Source of the DNA: Collimonas sp. UBA1456
GTDB lineage: Bacteria > Pseudomonadota > Gammaproteobacteria > Burkholderiales > Burkholderiaceae_D
Direction: 5' to 3'
Length of the DNA stretch: 11,046 nucleotides
NCBI GenBank assembly: GCA_002325825.1
Contig: DCSW01000084.1
Coordinates: forward strand, 1 to 11,046
Under the pieces are notes generated by a model, which was given only the letters and a program-made list of their open reading frames with translations, had not been told where the DNA came from and did not search any database. Below are positions 1 to 8,529 of the stretch, piece after piece. Made by a program: the position numbers and the translations under genes. Position 1 is the stretch's first letter; each line of letters opens with the position of its first letter.

Positions 1-7
1 TATTTTT

Positions 8-24
8 AAAATATTTTGAACAGG
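8..24 (-). repeat. Left-edge inverted repeat, possible insertion-sequence end
   Basis: Read on the minus strand this is CCTGTTCAAAATATTTT. The same 17 bases with one mismatch occur on the plus strand at 11003-11019, so the two copies are inverted and both point out of the window. It starts just where the ATPase pseudogene stops resembling its family. An insertion-sequence terminal repeat is the simplest reading, but no transposase is visible inside the window and no IS family is recognised. Confidence 0.45.
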
Positions 25-430
25 CTCCAAGAAAGCGTTTTGAATCGAGCGCCACCATCGCGATCAATTCGGTGGCTCATTCATAGCTGCGTTTCTTGTC
101 CCAGCCGAGGAAATGCAGCACCACAGTAATGTTTTCTTCGATGATCATGTTAGGAAACAGGCCGACCTGCTGGACCACATAACCAATTTTGCGGCGCAAG
201 GTGACTTCATCGATACCGGTGGTCTCTTCGCCATTTAGCCGCAACACGGCAAGAGGTCGGTGCGATCAGGCGGTTGATCATTTTCAGGAGATAGTCTTGC
301 CACAACCAGAAGGCCTGTGAAACACGCAGATCTCGCCTTCGGCAACGGTCAGCTCGATACCATCCACCGCTTTTACTTGACTGCCGTCTTTCTGCGTGAA
401 TACTATGCTGAGTTGATCGAGTTGAATCAT
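25..430 (-). pseudogene. Osmoprotectant ABC transporter ATPase, broken N-terminal part (OpuCA/ProV-like)
   Basis: The ATP-hydrolysing subunit of a quaternary-amine (glycine betaine/choline/proline-type) importer. The start ATG at 430 overlaps the preceding permease stop as ATGA. The N-terminus shows a Walker A P-loop, PSGCGKT, at about residues 38-44. The frame then breaks near 290, and the continuation LKMINRLIAPTS lies in another frame. A second break near 248 leads to the Q-loop stretch IGYVVQQVGLFPN. An in-frame TGA lies near 85, after WDKKRSYE. Homology ends at about KRFL, before the LSGGQ signature, Walker B and the H-loop, at the edge repeat. Typical family members are roughly 300-380 residues, so more than half is missing and it cannot make a working ATPase. 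Confidence 0.85.
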
Positions 431-838
431 AAGTTTTGCATTCCTCTCGGTGCAAGCAGTCGTTGCGGCAGCATGTCGGCAGCAATCGCCAGCACACCCA
501 GGCCACCGGACGTCGATAATTGCCGCCACCGCCATCGCCCCGATGTTCATTACCGTAGCGCCGCGGACCCCGCCCAATATCACCGGCACTGACAGCGGCA
601 AATCGACCAGACGCAAGCGCTGCCAAAACGTCATGCCGATACCGATGCCGGCTTCCTTGATACCGTTGTCAATAACATGATCGGGGACCGACCAGTCGAC
701 GATGCCGGACCATGACGATACTCAGCGGTACGCCGATTAGAATTGCCAAGTCGACCGCAATGCCGACCAACATCAGATGCTGTATGGTTAGATGCAGGAT
801 TTCAGGCCAGGCGCTCAACAGATAATCGTAAAGTGTCA
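428..838 (-). pseudogene. Osmoprotectant ABC transporter permease, second copy, internally deleted
   Basis: A membrane subunit of the same importer (OpuCB/OpuCD, BPD_transp_1 type). The ATG at 838 follows a good ribosome site, GGGAGAG, and the protein starts MTLYDYLLSAWPEILHL with a first membrane segment. After VMVRHRRLVGP the frame runs into a stop near 670. Homology resumes in another frame at about 665 with GIKEAGIGIGMTFWQRLRLV and PVILGGVR, the cytoplasmic coupling (EAA-like) loop and later membrane segments. A second frameshift near 510 puts the C-terminus, LGVLAIAADMLPQRLLAP, in the third frame. Its TGA overlaps the ATPase ATG. About 50-70 residues are missing from the middle compared with intact relatives as I recall them. 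Confidence 0.85.
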
Positions 839-855
839 TTTCACTCTCCCATTAC

Positions 856-1212
856 TCACAGCAAGCCATCGGCTCGTAGGAAATCAACGGCGACCTGCGC
901 AATCGGTTGCTGGTAGACATCCACCTTCTTATTCATCTCGGCCATCTTGACAGTATCGATCTTGGCCGACAACGCATTCAACTGCTCCTCAAGCTGCGGA
1001 TTGGCATCGAGAACTTCTTTACGTACCACCGGCGTCGCACGATAAGAAGGAAAAAATGCTTACCGTTTTCAAGAGGCTTAAAATTGAAGCCCTCAATGTG
1101 CCCATCAGATGAGTAAGTCAGGCCAATATGCAATTGATCGCTGTTCAAGGCGGTGTAGACCAGTCCGGAATTCATTTGCTTGACTTCACTACGGTTTAGC
1201 ATAAAATCATAT
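856..1212 (-). pseudogene. Osmoprotectant ABC transporter substrate-binding protein, C-terminal remnant
   Basis: The C-terminal lobe of an OpuAC/OpuCC-type periplasmic binding protein, recognised from MNSGLVYTALNSDQLHIGLT, SSDGHIEGFNFKPLE and the tail after VVRKEVLDANPQLEEQLNAL. The N-terminal signal peptide and first lobe (about 180-200 residues) are deleted, and the remnant is joined in frame to the C-terminus of the upstream permease near 1210. A single-base slip in a run of T near 1052 breaks the frame. The correct continuation, FFPSYRATPVVRKEV, runs to a normal TGA at 856-858, 18 bases before the next permease start. It cannot be secreted or bind ligand, and is a fossil of the third component of the importer. 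Confidence 0.85.
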
Positions 1213-1760
1213 AGCGTCAATGCCAGCGCTGCGGTGGCGGTAGCACCGAACAACAGCAGATCCTGGTTGTTCAGATAAGTGACAGGGAAAGTCAGGTCGC
1301 CCAAGCTTTCGCCGCCAATCAGGACTGCCAGCGACGCCCGTGCCGACGTTGATCGCCAACGCGGTGCACACGCCGCCTACAATGATCAGCAACGCAACTC
1401 GGAACAGCACACTTGCAATGAATTCAAGCCAATTCCTTTAGCCACCTCTTTCATCGATGGCGGCACCTGCGTCAAGTCTTCATAGGCATTGCGCACGATC
1501 AGCAGCAGCGATGCCAGCCATCGAGGGAATGGTGTTACCAATGTTGAGAATATCTGCATTCATTTTTTCGGCATGCCTGGCGAAATATGGACGTCTGAGC
1601 AGTATGCCGACAGGAATGCCGTACAACAAGGCCAGCAACATCGAGTAGCCGACCAAGTACAAATGGCGTTCTGTGTAATAGATCAGGTTATCCTGGTAGT
1701 GATAAATACCAGAATGGTCATGGCTGCGCCGACGATGACGTTAAGATGGCGATTCGTCAT
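1205..1760 (-). pseudogene. Osmoprotectant ABC transporter permease, first copy, multiply disrupted
   Basis: The first gene of the importer operon. It starts MTNRHLNVIVGAAMTILVFIT at 1760 behind the ribosome-site-like GGGAG. A frameshift near 1690 precedes IYYTERHLYLVGYSMLLALL and GIPVGILLRRPYFARHAEK. At about 1505, IPSM joins directly to WLASLLLIVRNAYEDL, losing roughly 20-25 residues, with a frame change. The permease coupling loop QVPPSMKEVAKGIGL then shifts near 1400 into LLIIVGGVCTALAINVGT and again near 1340 into SLAVLIGGESLGDLTF. The C-terminus, LLLFGATATAALAL, runs straight into the binding-protein remnant. The family assignment rests on ordered matches to remembered Burkholderiales homologues. 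Confidence 0.85.
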
Positions 1761-2305
1761 GCTTACTCCCTATTCCTCCATCAGCATCGGCGACAGAATC
1801 TGGTGAGCAAACTACAGGTGCATGCATGCGATGGCGCAACCGATCACTTTGCCGATGCATATTGCATGACCGCCGAACACGAACCAGCACAGCCGGGATC
1901 TGTCAGCGAGATATACAAACTATTAATTTTTTTATGATCCCGTTAGGCCTTCCCACAGGGATGGCATTGAACAAGCTGACTACTACATGGGGCCGGCAAC
2001 CGAATGCGAGGAATTTCTCGGCGTTCAATGAAACTCCGGCGTAGCCGAATAAGGCAGCACTATGTTGTTAAGACTTTATCGGGCTAACCAAATTTCTTGA
2101 AAACGTTCAGTAATAGGATTGGCAAAAGCTATTACTGGAATGTCTGAAGATCATAATGGCATGTGACTTTATCAATTAATATAGGGATATTCCTAGGTGA
2201 CAGGCAGCATGAAACGAGGATGCTGGAGCGTTGTGGCAAATACGAAGGAATGACCAAACAACCATTCCGGCGACTTGATAGAGATGCGTTTCAGCGATAA
2301 GAGGA
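1761..2305. other. 545-base gap without a recognisable gene
   Basis: No convincing coding region on either strand. A short minus-strand stretch ending with TAG at 1770-1772 reads ...FGGHAICIGKVIGCAIAC, then an internal TAG, then FAHQILSPMLMEE. Its end sits just upstream of the permease ribosome site, as the tail of an upstream operon gene would, but I cannot assign it to a family. Positions 2050-2200 are more AT-rich than the flanking genes. The stretch just downstream of eda contains a weak 6-base inverted repeat, GGAATG...CATTCC, without a T-run, so no terminator is called. Confidence 0.5.
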
Positions 2306-2958
2306 TCAGATTGCCTTGCGCAACTTGCTGGCCGCTACGGCCAGCGCACTGATGCGCTTCCAGTCGACGGATTTCAGCAGATCTTTCGGGGTCAACCAGG
2401 AGCCGCCGACGCAGGCGACGTTTTGACAGGCTAGGAAATCCGGCGCGGTTTCCAGCGAAATGCCACCGGTCGGACAAAATGTGACGTCACCCAGCGGACC
2501 GGAAATCGCATTCAGCATGCCAACACCACCCGCCTGCACCGCCGGAAACAGTTTCAATTGGCGGAAACCTACTTCACGCGCCGCCATCACTTCCGAGGGC
2601 GTCATCACGCCTGGCAGCAACAGCAAACCACTCGATTTGGCGGCAGCGATCAGAGCCGGCGTCAAACCCGGCGATACACCAAACATCGCACCGGCCTCGC
2701 GTGCCGCAACAAACTCTTCCGTCTGGGTTAAGGTGCCGACGCCGACAATGGCGCCCGGCACCTGCTCCACCATCGCACGAATCGCTGGCAAACCATGCAC
2801 CGTACGCAGGGTAATTTCGAGCACGCAAATGCCGCCAGCGACCAAGGCTTTGGCCAACGGTACCGCATGTTCGATATCGTCGATGGCGATCACCGGGATC
2901 ACCGGCGACGCGCGCATGATGTCGAGCAACTGATTACCGTAGAGAAGACTTGTTGAGG

Positions 2959-2962
<4 letters not shown>
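2306..2962 (-). CDS. eda: 2-dehydro-3-deoxy-phosphogluconate (KDPG) aldolase
   Basis: Cytoplasmic class I aldolase that cleaves KDPG into pyruvate and D-glyceraldehyde-3-phosphate, the last dedicated Entner-Doudoroff step. The protein is 218 residues, close to the usual 205-225. The KDPG/KHG aldolase fold covers nearly all of it. Visible are the catalytic Glu in VLEITLRT (E49, with R53), GVGTLTQ at 74-80, the Schiff-base lysine in QLKLFPA (K137), the phosphate-binding FCPTGGIS at 162-169 and GGSWLTPK at 186-193. These correspond to E45, R49 and K133 of the E. coli enzyme. The start at 2962 overlaps the edd stop by four bases (ATGA), so the two genes should be translationally coupled and cotranscribed from the promoter upstream of edd. 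All key residues are intact and there are no frameshifts, unlike the genes further left. Confidence 0.97.
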
Positions 2963-4851
<1,889 letters not shown>

Positions 4852-4881
4852 GATTTACTTTCTTTGAAACAGTAGAAAAAA

Positions 4882-4896
4882 TGAAATTTTACTACA
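4882..4896 (-). promoter_or_regulatory. HexR-like operator upstream of edd
   Basis: The plus-strand sequence TGAAATTTTACTACA is, on the minus strand, TGTAGTAAAATTTCA. It matches the published proteobacterial HexR consensus, roughly TGTARTTWWATTACA, at 13 of 15 positions. It lies just downstream of the putative edd -10 hexamer, over the likely transcription start, where a bound repressor would block RNA polymerase. The match to consensus is seen; binding is inferred. Confidence 0.65.
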
Positions 4897-4900
4897 AAAA

Positions 4901-4928
4901 TAAATATGAATCTCTCATTTATGTGTAA
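4901..4928 (-). promoter_or_regulatory. Putative edd promoter
   Basis: On the minus strand, TTACAC (4928-4923) and TATTTA (4906-4901) are separated by 16 bases, resembling sigma-70 -35 and -10 boxes. Transcription would start near 4895, inside the HexR-like operator, giving a leader of about 45 bases before the edd start. Both boxes deviate from consensus, so this is a candidate only. Confidence 0.35.
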
Positions 4929-5102
4929 TTCCGCTCATCGATAGTCGGATTTTCGAAACAGCACGACATCATTATCAAACAATCACAATGCCTATATCTC
5001 AAGACAAAGTGACATTATTTTATAGAAAAAATGATGTTTTTCGACTACTTTACATGAGCACAGCGCAAACAGTTCCAACACAAAAAGATTTCAAATTAAC
5101 TT

Positions 5103-5117
5103 TGTAGTTAAATTACC
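5103..5117 (+). promoter_or_regulatory. HexR-like operator upstream of pgi
   Basis: TGTAGTTAAATTACC matches the HexR consensus (about TGTARTTWWATTACA) at 14 of 15 positions and is the best such site in the window. It lies 12 bases upstream of a possible -10 hexamer (TATAGT, 5129-5134), so a bound repressor would cover the -35 region of the pgi promoter. It also argues against translation from the ATG at 5123, only five bases downstream. Confidence 0.75.
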
Positions 5118-5128
5118 TTTAAATGTTG

Positions 5129-5134
5129 TATAGT
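5129..5134 (+). promoter_or_regulatory. Possible -10 box for pgi
   Basis: TATAGT resembles a sigma-70 -10 hexamer. No good -35 box sits 16-18 bases upstream; the HexR-like operator occupies that place. Transcription from here would begin near 5141 and leave a leader of about 30 bases before the ATG at 5171. Confidence 0.3.
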
Positions 5135-5170
5135 CGCGTAAATCCCCCAACTGCCAAAAAAGATCAGGAT

Positions 5171-6826
5171 ATGCCGCAACCACCGCTGAATACTACCGCC
5201 GCCTTTCAGGCTTTACATGCATATCATGCAGAAATCGGCGATAAGTCGTTGCGTGAGCTATTCGCAGCTGATCCGTCCCGCTTCGAAAGATTCTCGATCA
5301 AAGCCGCTGGGCTATTTCTTGATTACGCAAAAAATCACGTCACTACCGATATCATGGCGCAGTTGTTTGCGCTGGCGCGTGAGCGCCAGGTTGAAGCGCG
5401 GCGCGAAGCAATGTTTTGCGGCGAAAAGATCAACACCACCGAACATCGCTCGGTGCTGCATACAGCCCTGCGCGCTCCGTTCCTGCCGGGACTGGTAGTC
5501 GACGGCCGGCACGTCAGCGCTGACGTGCACGCGGTGTTGCAGCGGATCAACGTCTTCACCACGGCAATACGCTCCGGGAAATGGCTGGGACACAGCGGCA
5601 AACCGATCACCGATATCGTCAGCATCGGCATCGGCGGCTCCGATCTTGGCTGCAAAATGGTGTGCCAGGCGCTGCGCCCTTACCAGCATGTGCATCTGAA
5701 CATACATTTTGTCTCCAATGTTGACGGCGACGATCTCGACGCCGTGCTGACCCAGATCGATCTGCAAAGCACGCTATTCGTGATTTCCTCAAAAACCTTC
5801 ACTACCGCCGAGACCTTGATGAACGCGCACTCTGCACGCAACTGGTTTCTGAGTACCGGAATCAACGTTAAGGAAAGCGATCTGCGCAAGCATTTCGTCG
5901 CGGTATCGACCAATGTCGAAGGCGTGACGGCGTTCGGCATCGATCCGGAGCATATGTTTCCACTCTGGGAATGGGTTGGCGGCCGCTATTCGGTCTGGTC
6001 GTCGATCGGCCTTTCGGTGGCACTAGCAATCGGCTTCGAACAGTTCACGGAATTCCTGGCCGGCGCCCATGAGATGGACACGCATTTCCGCAACGCGCCG
6101 CTGGAACAGAACATGCCGATGATCATGGCGTTGCTAGGGATTTGGTACCGCAACTTCTTCGACTATCGTTCGCTATCGATTGCACCTTATCACCAGGATC
6201 TGGTCAATTTCCCGTCTTACTTGCAGCAGCTGGAAATGGAGAGCAACGGCAAGAGCGTCTGCCTTGACGGCCGCAAGCTGGAAGTTACCTCCTGTCCGAT
6301 TATTTGGGGCAATGTCGGCACTAACGCCCAGCATGCATATTTTCAATTACTGCATCAGGGCAGCGACATTACGCCGGTCGACTTTATCGCGACGTTAACC
6401 GCCAACCATCAATTGCCCGGCCATCAAGCAGCGTTGCTGGCCAATTGCTTCGCGCAATCGGAAGCACTCATGAGAGGCAAAAATGCCGATGAAGTACGGA
6501 CAGAAATGCAGGCCAATAACATGTCGGCCGACGTCATCGAAGCGCTGTTGCCGCACCGCACTTTCCCCGGCAATCGTCCCAGCAACACCATCCTGATGAA
6601 GGCCTTGACGCCGACCAGTCTGGGCGCACTGATCGCCCTGTATGAACACAAGGTGTTCATACAGGGCGTGATCTGGGATGTCAACAGTTTCGATCAATGG
6701 GGTGTGGAGCTGGGCAAGGTATTGACAGGCAACATTCTGGACGAACTGACCGGAACAGCGGCGCCGCACAACCACGATAGCTCGACCAATGGCTTGATTG
6801 ACATGGCGCGCACAGCGCTGTCGTGA
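5171..6826 (+). CDS. pgi: Glucose-6-phosphate isomerase
   Basis: Cytoplasmic enzyme interconverting glucose-6-phosphate and fructose-6-phosphate, which here would feed sugar phosphate into Zwf. The frame opens at 5123, but the ATG at 5171 (protein start MPQPPLNTT) gives 551 residues, like the 549 of E. coli, and leaves room for the operator and promoter; AGGA lies very close to it, so the start is not certain. Two SIS-type subdomains are present. Visible are GIGGSDLGCK (about 153-162), SKTFTTAET (207-215), the signature GGRYSVWSSIGLS (270-282), the catalytic Glu in EMESNGKS (E357), the catalytic His in GTNAQH (H388) and Lys516 in the signature NSFDQWGVELGK. These are offset by two from E. coli E355, H386 and K514. 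Two normally conserved loop residues differ (see findings). Zwf follows after 195 bases. Confidence 0.95.
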   Translation: MPQPPLNTTAAFQALHAYHAEIGDKSLRELFAADPSRFERFSIKAAGLFLDYAKNHVTTDIMAQLFALARERQVEARREAMFCGEKINTTEHRSVLHTALRAPFLPGLVVDGRHVSADVHAVLQRINVFTTAIRSGKWLGHSGKPITDIVSIGIGGSDLGCKMVCQALRPYQHVHLNIHFVSNVDGDDLDAVLTQIDLQSTLFVISSKTFTTAETLMNAHSARNWFLSTGINVKESDLRKHFVAVSTNVEGVTAFGIDPEHMFPLWEWVGGRYSVWSSIGLSVALAIGFEQFTEFLAGAHEMDTHFRNAPLEQNMPMIMALLGIWYRNFFDYRSLSIAPYHQDLVNFPSYLQQLEMESNGKSVCLDGRKLEVTSCPIIWGNVGTNAQHAYFQLLHQGSDITPVDFIATLTANHQLPGHQAALLANCFAQSEALMRGKNADEVRTEMQANNMSADVIEALLPHRTFPGNRPSNTILMKALTPTSLGALIALYEHKVFIQGVIWDVNSFDQWGVELGKVLTGNILDELTGTAAPHNHDSSTNGLIDMARTALS

Positions 6827-6997
6827 CGGCGTACCATACAAGCTTTGGCCTACTGCTGTCATCTGCAGGAATGACGCCGACGTCGAGTCGGGATTGCGGC
6901 GCTGAGGTGGTGCAAATCAGATTTAAACAATGTAACAGTATGGAAAAGGCAGATCAGACAGTACGCTTTCACCTGACATCTATTCTTTACTAGCGGA

Positions 6998-7012
6998 AGT
7001 AATTTAAAGGTC
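6998..7012 (+). promoter_or_regulatory. Possible decayed HexR half-site before zwf
   Basis: AGTAATTTAAAGGTC keeps one half of the HexR palindrome (GTAATTTAA) but not the other; about 9 of 15 positions match. It overlaps the probable zwf ribosome site (AAAGG, 7006-7010), 11 bases before the start. It may be a remnant operator, a weak site or chance. Confidence 0.25.
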
Positions 7013-7021
7013 TTATTTATC

Positions 7022-8494
7022 ATGGCACTTGCAGAATTTGATTTGGCAATTTTTGGCGGCACCGGCGACCTGGCGATGCGCAAGTTGCTGCCGGCAATGT
7101 ATGCGCGCGACCGCGCCAACGATCTACCGCCAGATGCGAGCATCCTGTGCATCGGCCGGCATGAGAGCAGCGACGGAGACTTCATCAATATCGTCGAAAA
7201 AAATGTCAAGCCGCGTATTGGGAAAGACTCGATGGATGCCACCGTCTGGGAGCGTTTTTGCAAACGCATCAAATATGTCGGCATGGATGCCACTGATAGC
7301 GCCAACTACAAGGCACTATTGAACTCCATGCGGCCCGATCCGGCAATCACCAGTGTGTTTTATCTAGCGACGCCACCAAGCCTGTTCTCGCAGATTTGCA
7401 AAAATCTCGCCGCCAGCGGTCTGGCAACACCGAACTCCCGCGTCGTCTTGGAAAAGCCATTGGGTCGCGACCTGACCAGCGCCAAGAAAATCAATGCTGA
7501 GGTGGCGCAGGTGTTTACCGAATCGCAGATTTTCCGCATCGACCATTACCTCGGTAAGGAAACCGTACAGAATCTGCTGGCGCTGCGCTTCGGCAATGTA
7601 CTGTTCGAGCCGCTGTGGCGCCGCGAGTGGATCTCCGACGTGCAGATCACGATTGCCGAAGCACTAGGTGTCGGCAATCGTATGGGTTACTACGAAACCT
7701 CGGGCGCGCTACGCGACATGCTGCAAAATCATCTGCTGCAACTATTGTGTATCGTTGCGATGGAACCGCCGGCATCGATCACCCCAGATGCCGTGCGCGA
7801 TGAAAAACTCAAGGTGCTGCGCTCACTCAAACGCTTTACCCCAGTATCGCTGGCGCAGGATGTGGTACGCGCCCAATATCGCTCGGGCTATGTCGAAGGC
7901 ATCGCGGTGCCGAGCTACCGTAAGGAAGCCGGCGCCAATCCACATTCGCGCACCGAAACCTTTGTTGCATTGAAAGCTGAGATCAATACCTGGCGCTGGT
8001 CCGGCGTACCGTTTTATCTGCGAACCGGCAAACGCATGGCCGATCAGCTGGCTGAAATCGTGGTGCGCTTTAAACCGATTCCGCACTCCATCTTTGCCCA
8101 GCAGAACAGCAGCTTTGAGCCTAACTGCCTGGTAATTCGCCTGCAGCCAGACGAAGGATTGCAACTGAACCTGATGGCAAAAACACCTGGCGACGGCATG
8201 CGCCTGAAACCAGTCGAACTGGAGCTGGATTTCCGCGAGAGCTTCAAATCGCCGCGCATGGAAGCCTACGAACGACTACTGCTGGACGTCCTGCGCGGAC
8301 AACTGACATTGTTCATGCGCAGTGATGAATTGGAAGCGGCTTGGGAATGGGTTGGACCTATCCTCGAATACTGGGCTCAGGAAGAAGACGATCCGATTCC
8401 TTACACCGCCGGTACCTGGGGGCCAGCCGCGGCCAGCGCTCTGATCGCGCGCGATGGTTTGCAATGGCACGAAGAAGCATTGCCGGAACTGTGA
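7022..8494 (+). CDS. zwf: Glucose-6-phosphate 1-dehydrogenase
   Basis: Cytoplasmic enzyme oxidising glucose-6-phosphate to 6-phosphogluconolactone with reduction of NAD(P)+, the entry to the Entner-Doudoroff and oxidative pentose-phosphate routes. It has 490 residues, the normal family length. The N-terminal Rossmann domain begins with FGGTGDLAMRKLLPAMY (11-27), the nucleotide-binding fingerprint. EKPLGRDL (144-151) supplies the conserved Lys. RIDHYLGKETVQNLLALRF (172-190) is the substrate and active-site signature with Asp174 and His175, and His237 in QNHLLQ is the probable catalytic base. The C-terminal domain carries the conserved GVPFYLRTGKRM. The start follows AAAGG by 11 bases. It probably lies in one unit with hexR, 35 bases downstream; the pgl gene often found beside zwf is absent here. 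The reading frame is intact. Confidence 0.97.
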   Translation: MALAEFDLAIFGGTGDLAMRKLLPAMYARDRANDLPPDASILCIGRHESSDGDFINIVEKNVKPRIGKDSMDATVWERFCKRIKYVGMDATDSANYKALLNSMRPDPAITSVFYLATPPSLFSQICKNLAASGLATPNSRVVLEKPLGRDLTSAKKINAEVAQVFTESQIFRIDHYLGKETVQNLLALRFGNVLFEPLWRREWISDVQITIAEALGVGNRMGYYETSGALRDMLQNHLLQLLCIVAMEPPASITPDAVRDEKLKVLRSLKRFTPVSLAQDVVRAQYRSGYVEGIAVPSYRKEAGANPHSRTETFVALKAEINTWRWSGVPFYLRTGKRMADQLAEIVVRFKPIPHSIFAQQNSSFEPNCLVIRLQPDEGLQLNLMAKTPGDGMRLKPVELELDFRESFKSPRMEAYERLLLDVLRGQLTLFMRSDELEAAWEWVGPILEYWAQEEDDPIPYTAGTWGPAAASALIARDGLQWHEEALPEL

Positions 8495-8529
8495 ACAGAC
8501 CTTTCAGCTTCACCGTGGCAAGATACTGA

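Larger units (their letters stand above)
4852..5170. promoter_or_regulatory. Divergent edd-eda / pgi regulatory region
   Basis: A 319-base AT-rich stretch between the divergent edd and pgi genes, with no ORF of its own. It contrasts strongly with the GC-richer genes around it. It carries one HexR-like palindrome close to each gene and plausible sigma-70 elements for each direction. About 200 bases between the two operators hold no other motif I recognise; the A/T runs could bend DNA or bind nucleoid proteins, which is inference. Confidence 0.7.

Noticed and set aside
2460..2933. Open frame of 157 codons on the plus strand opposite eda
   Set aside because: Pro/Ala/Thr-rich antisense shadow of eda.
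5123..5170. Upstream ATG start for pgi adding 16 residues
   Set aside because: It lies five bases after the HexR-like operator, overlaps the likely promoter, has no ribosome site, and would make the protein longer than the family norm.
6395..6862. Open frame of 155 codons on the minus strand opposite the 3' end of pgi
   Set aside because: Antisense to the conserved Pgi signature regions, with no recognisable domain.
6827..7021. Small inverted repeats (GTCAT...ATGAC; CCGAC...GTCGG) between pgi and zwf
   Set aside because: Stems of only five bases with no T-run; they do not support a terminator or a REP-type element.
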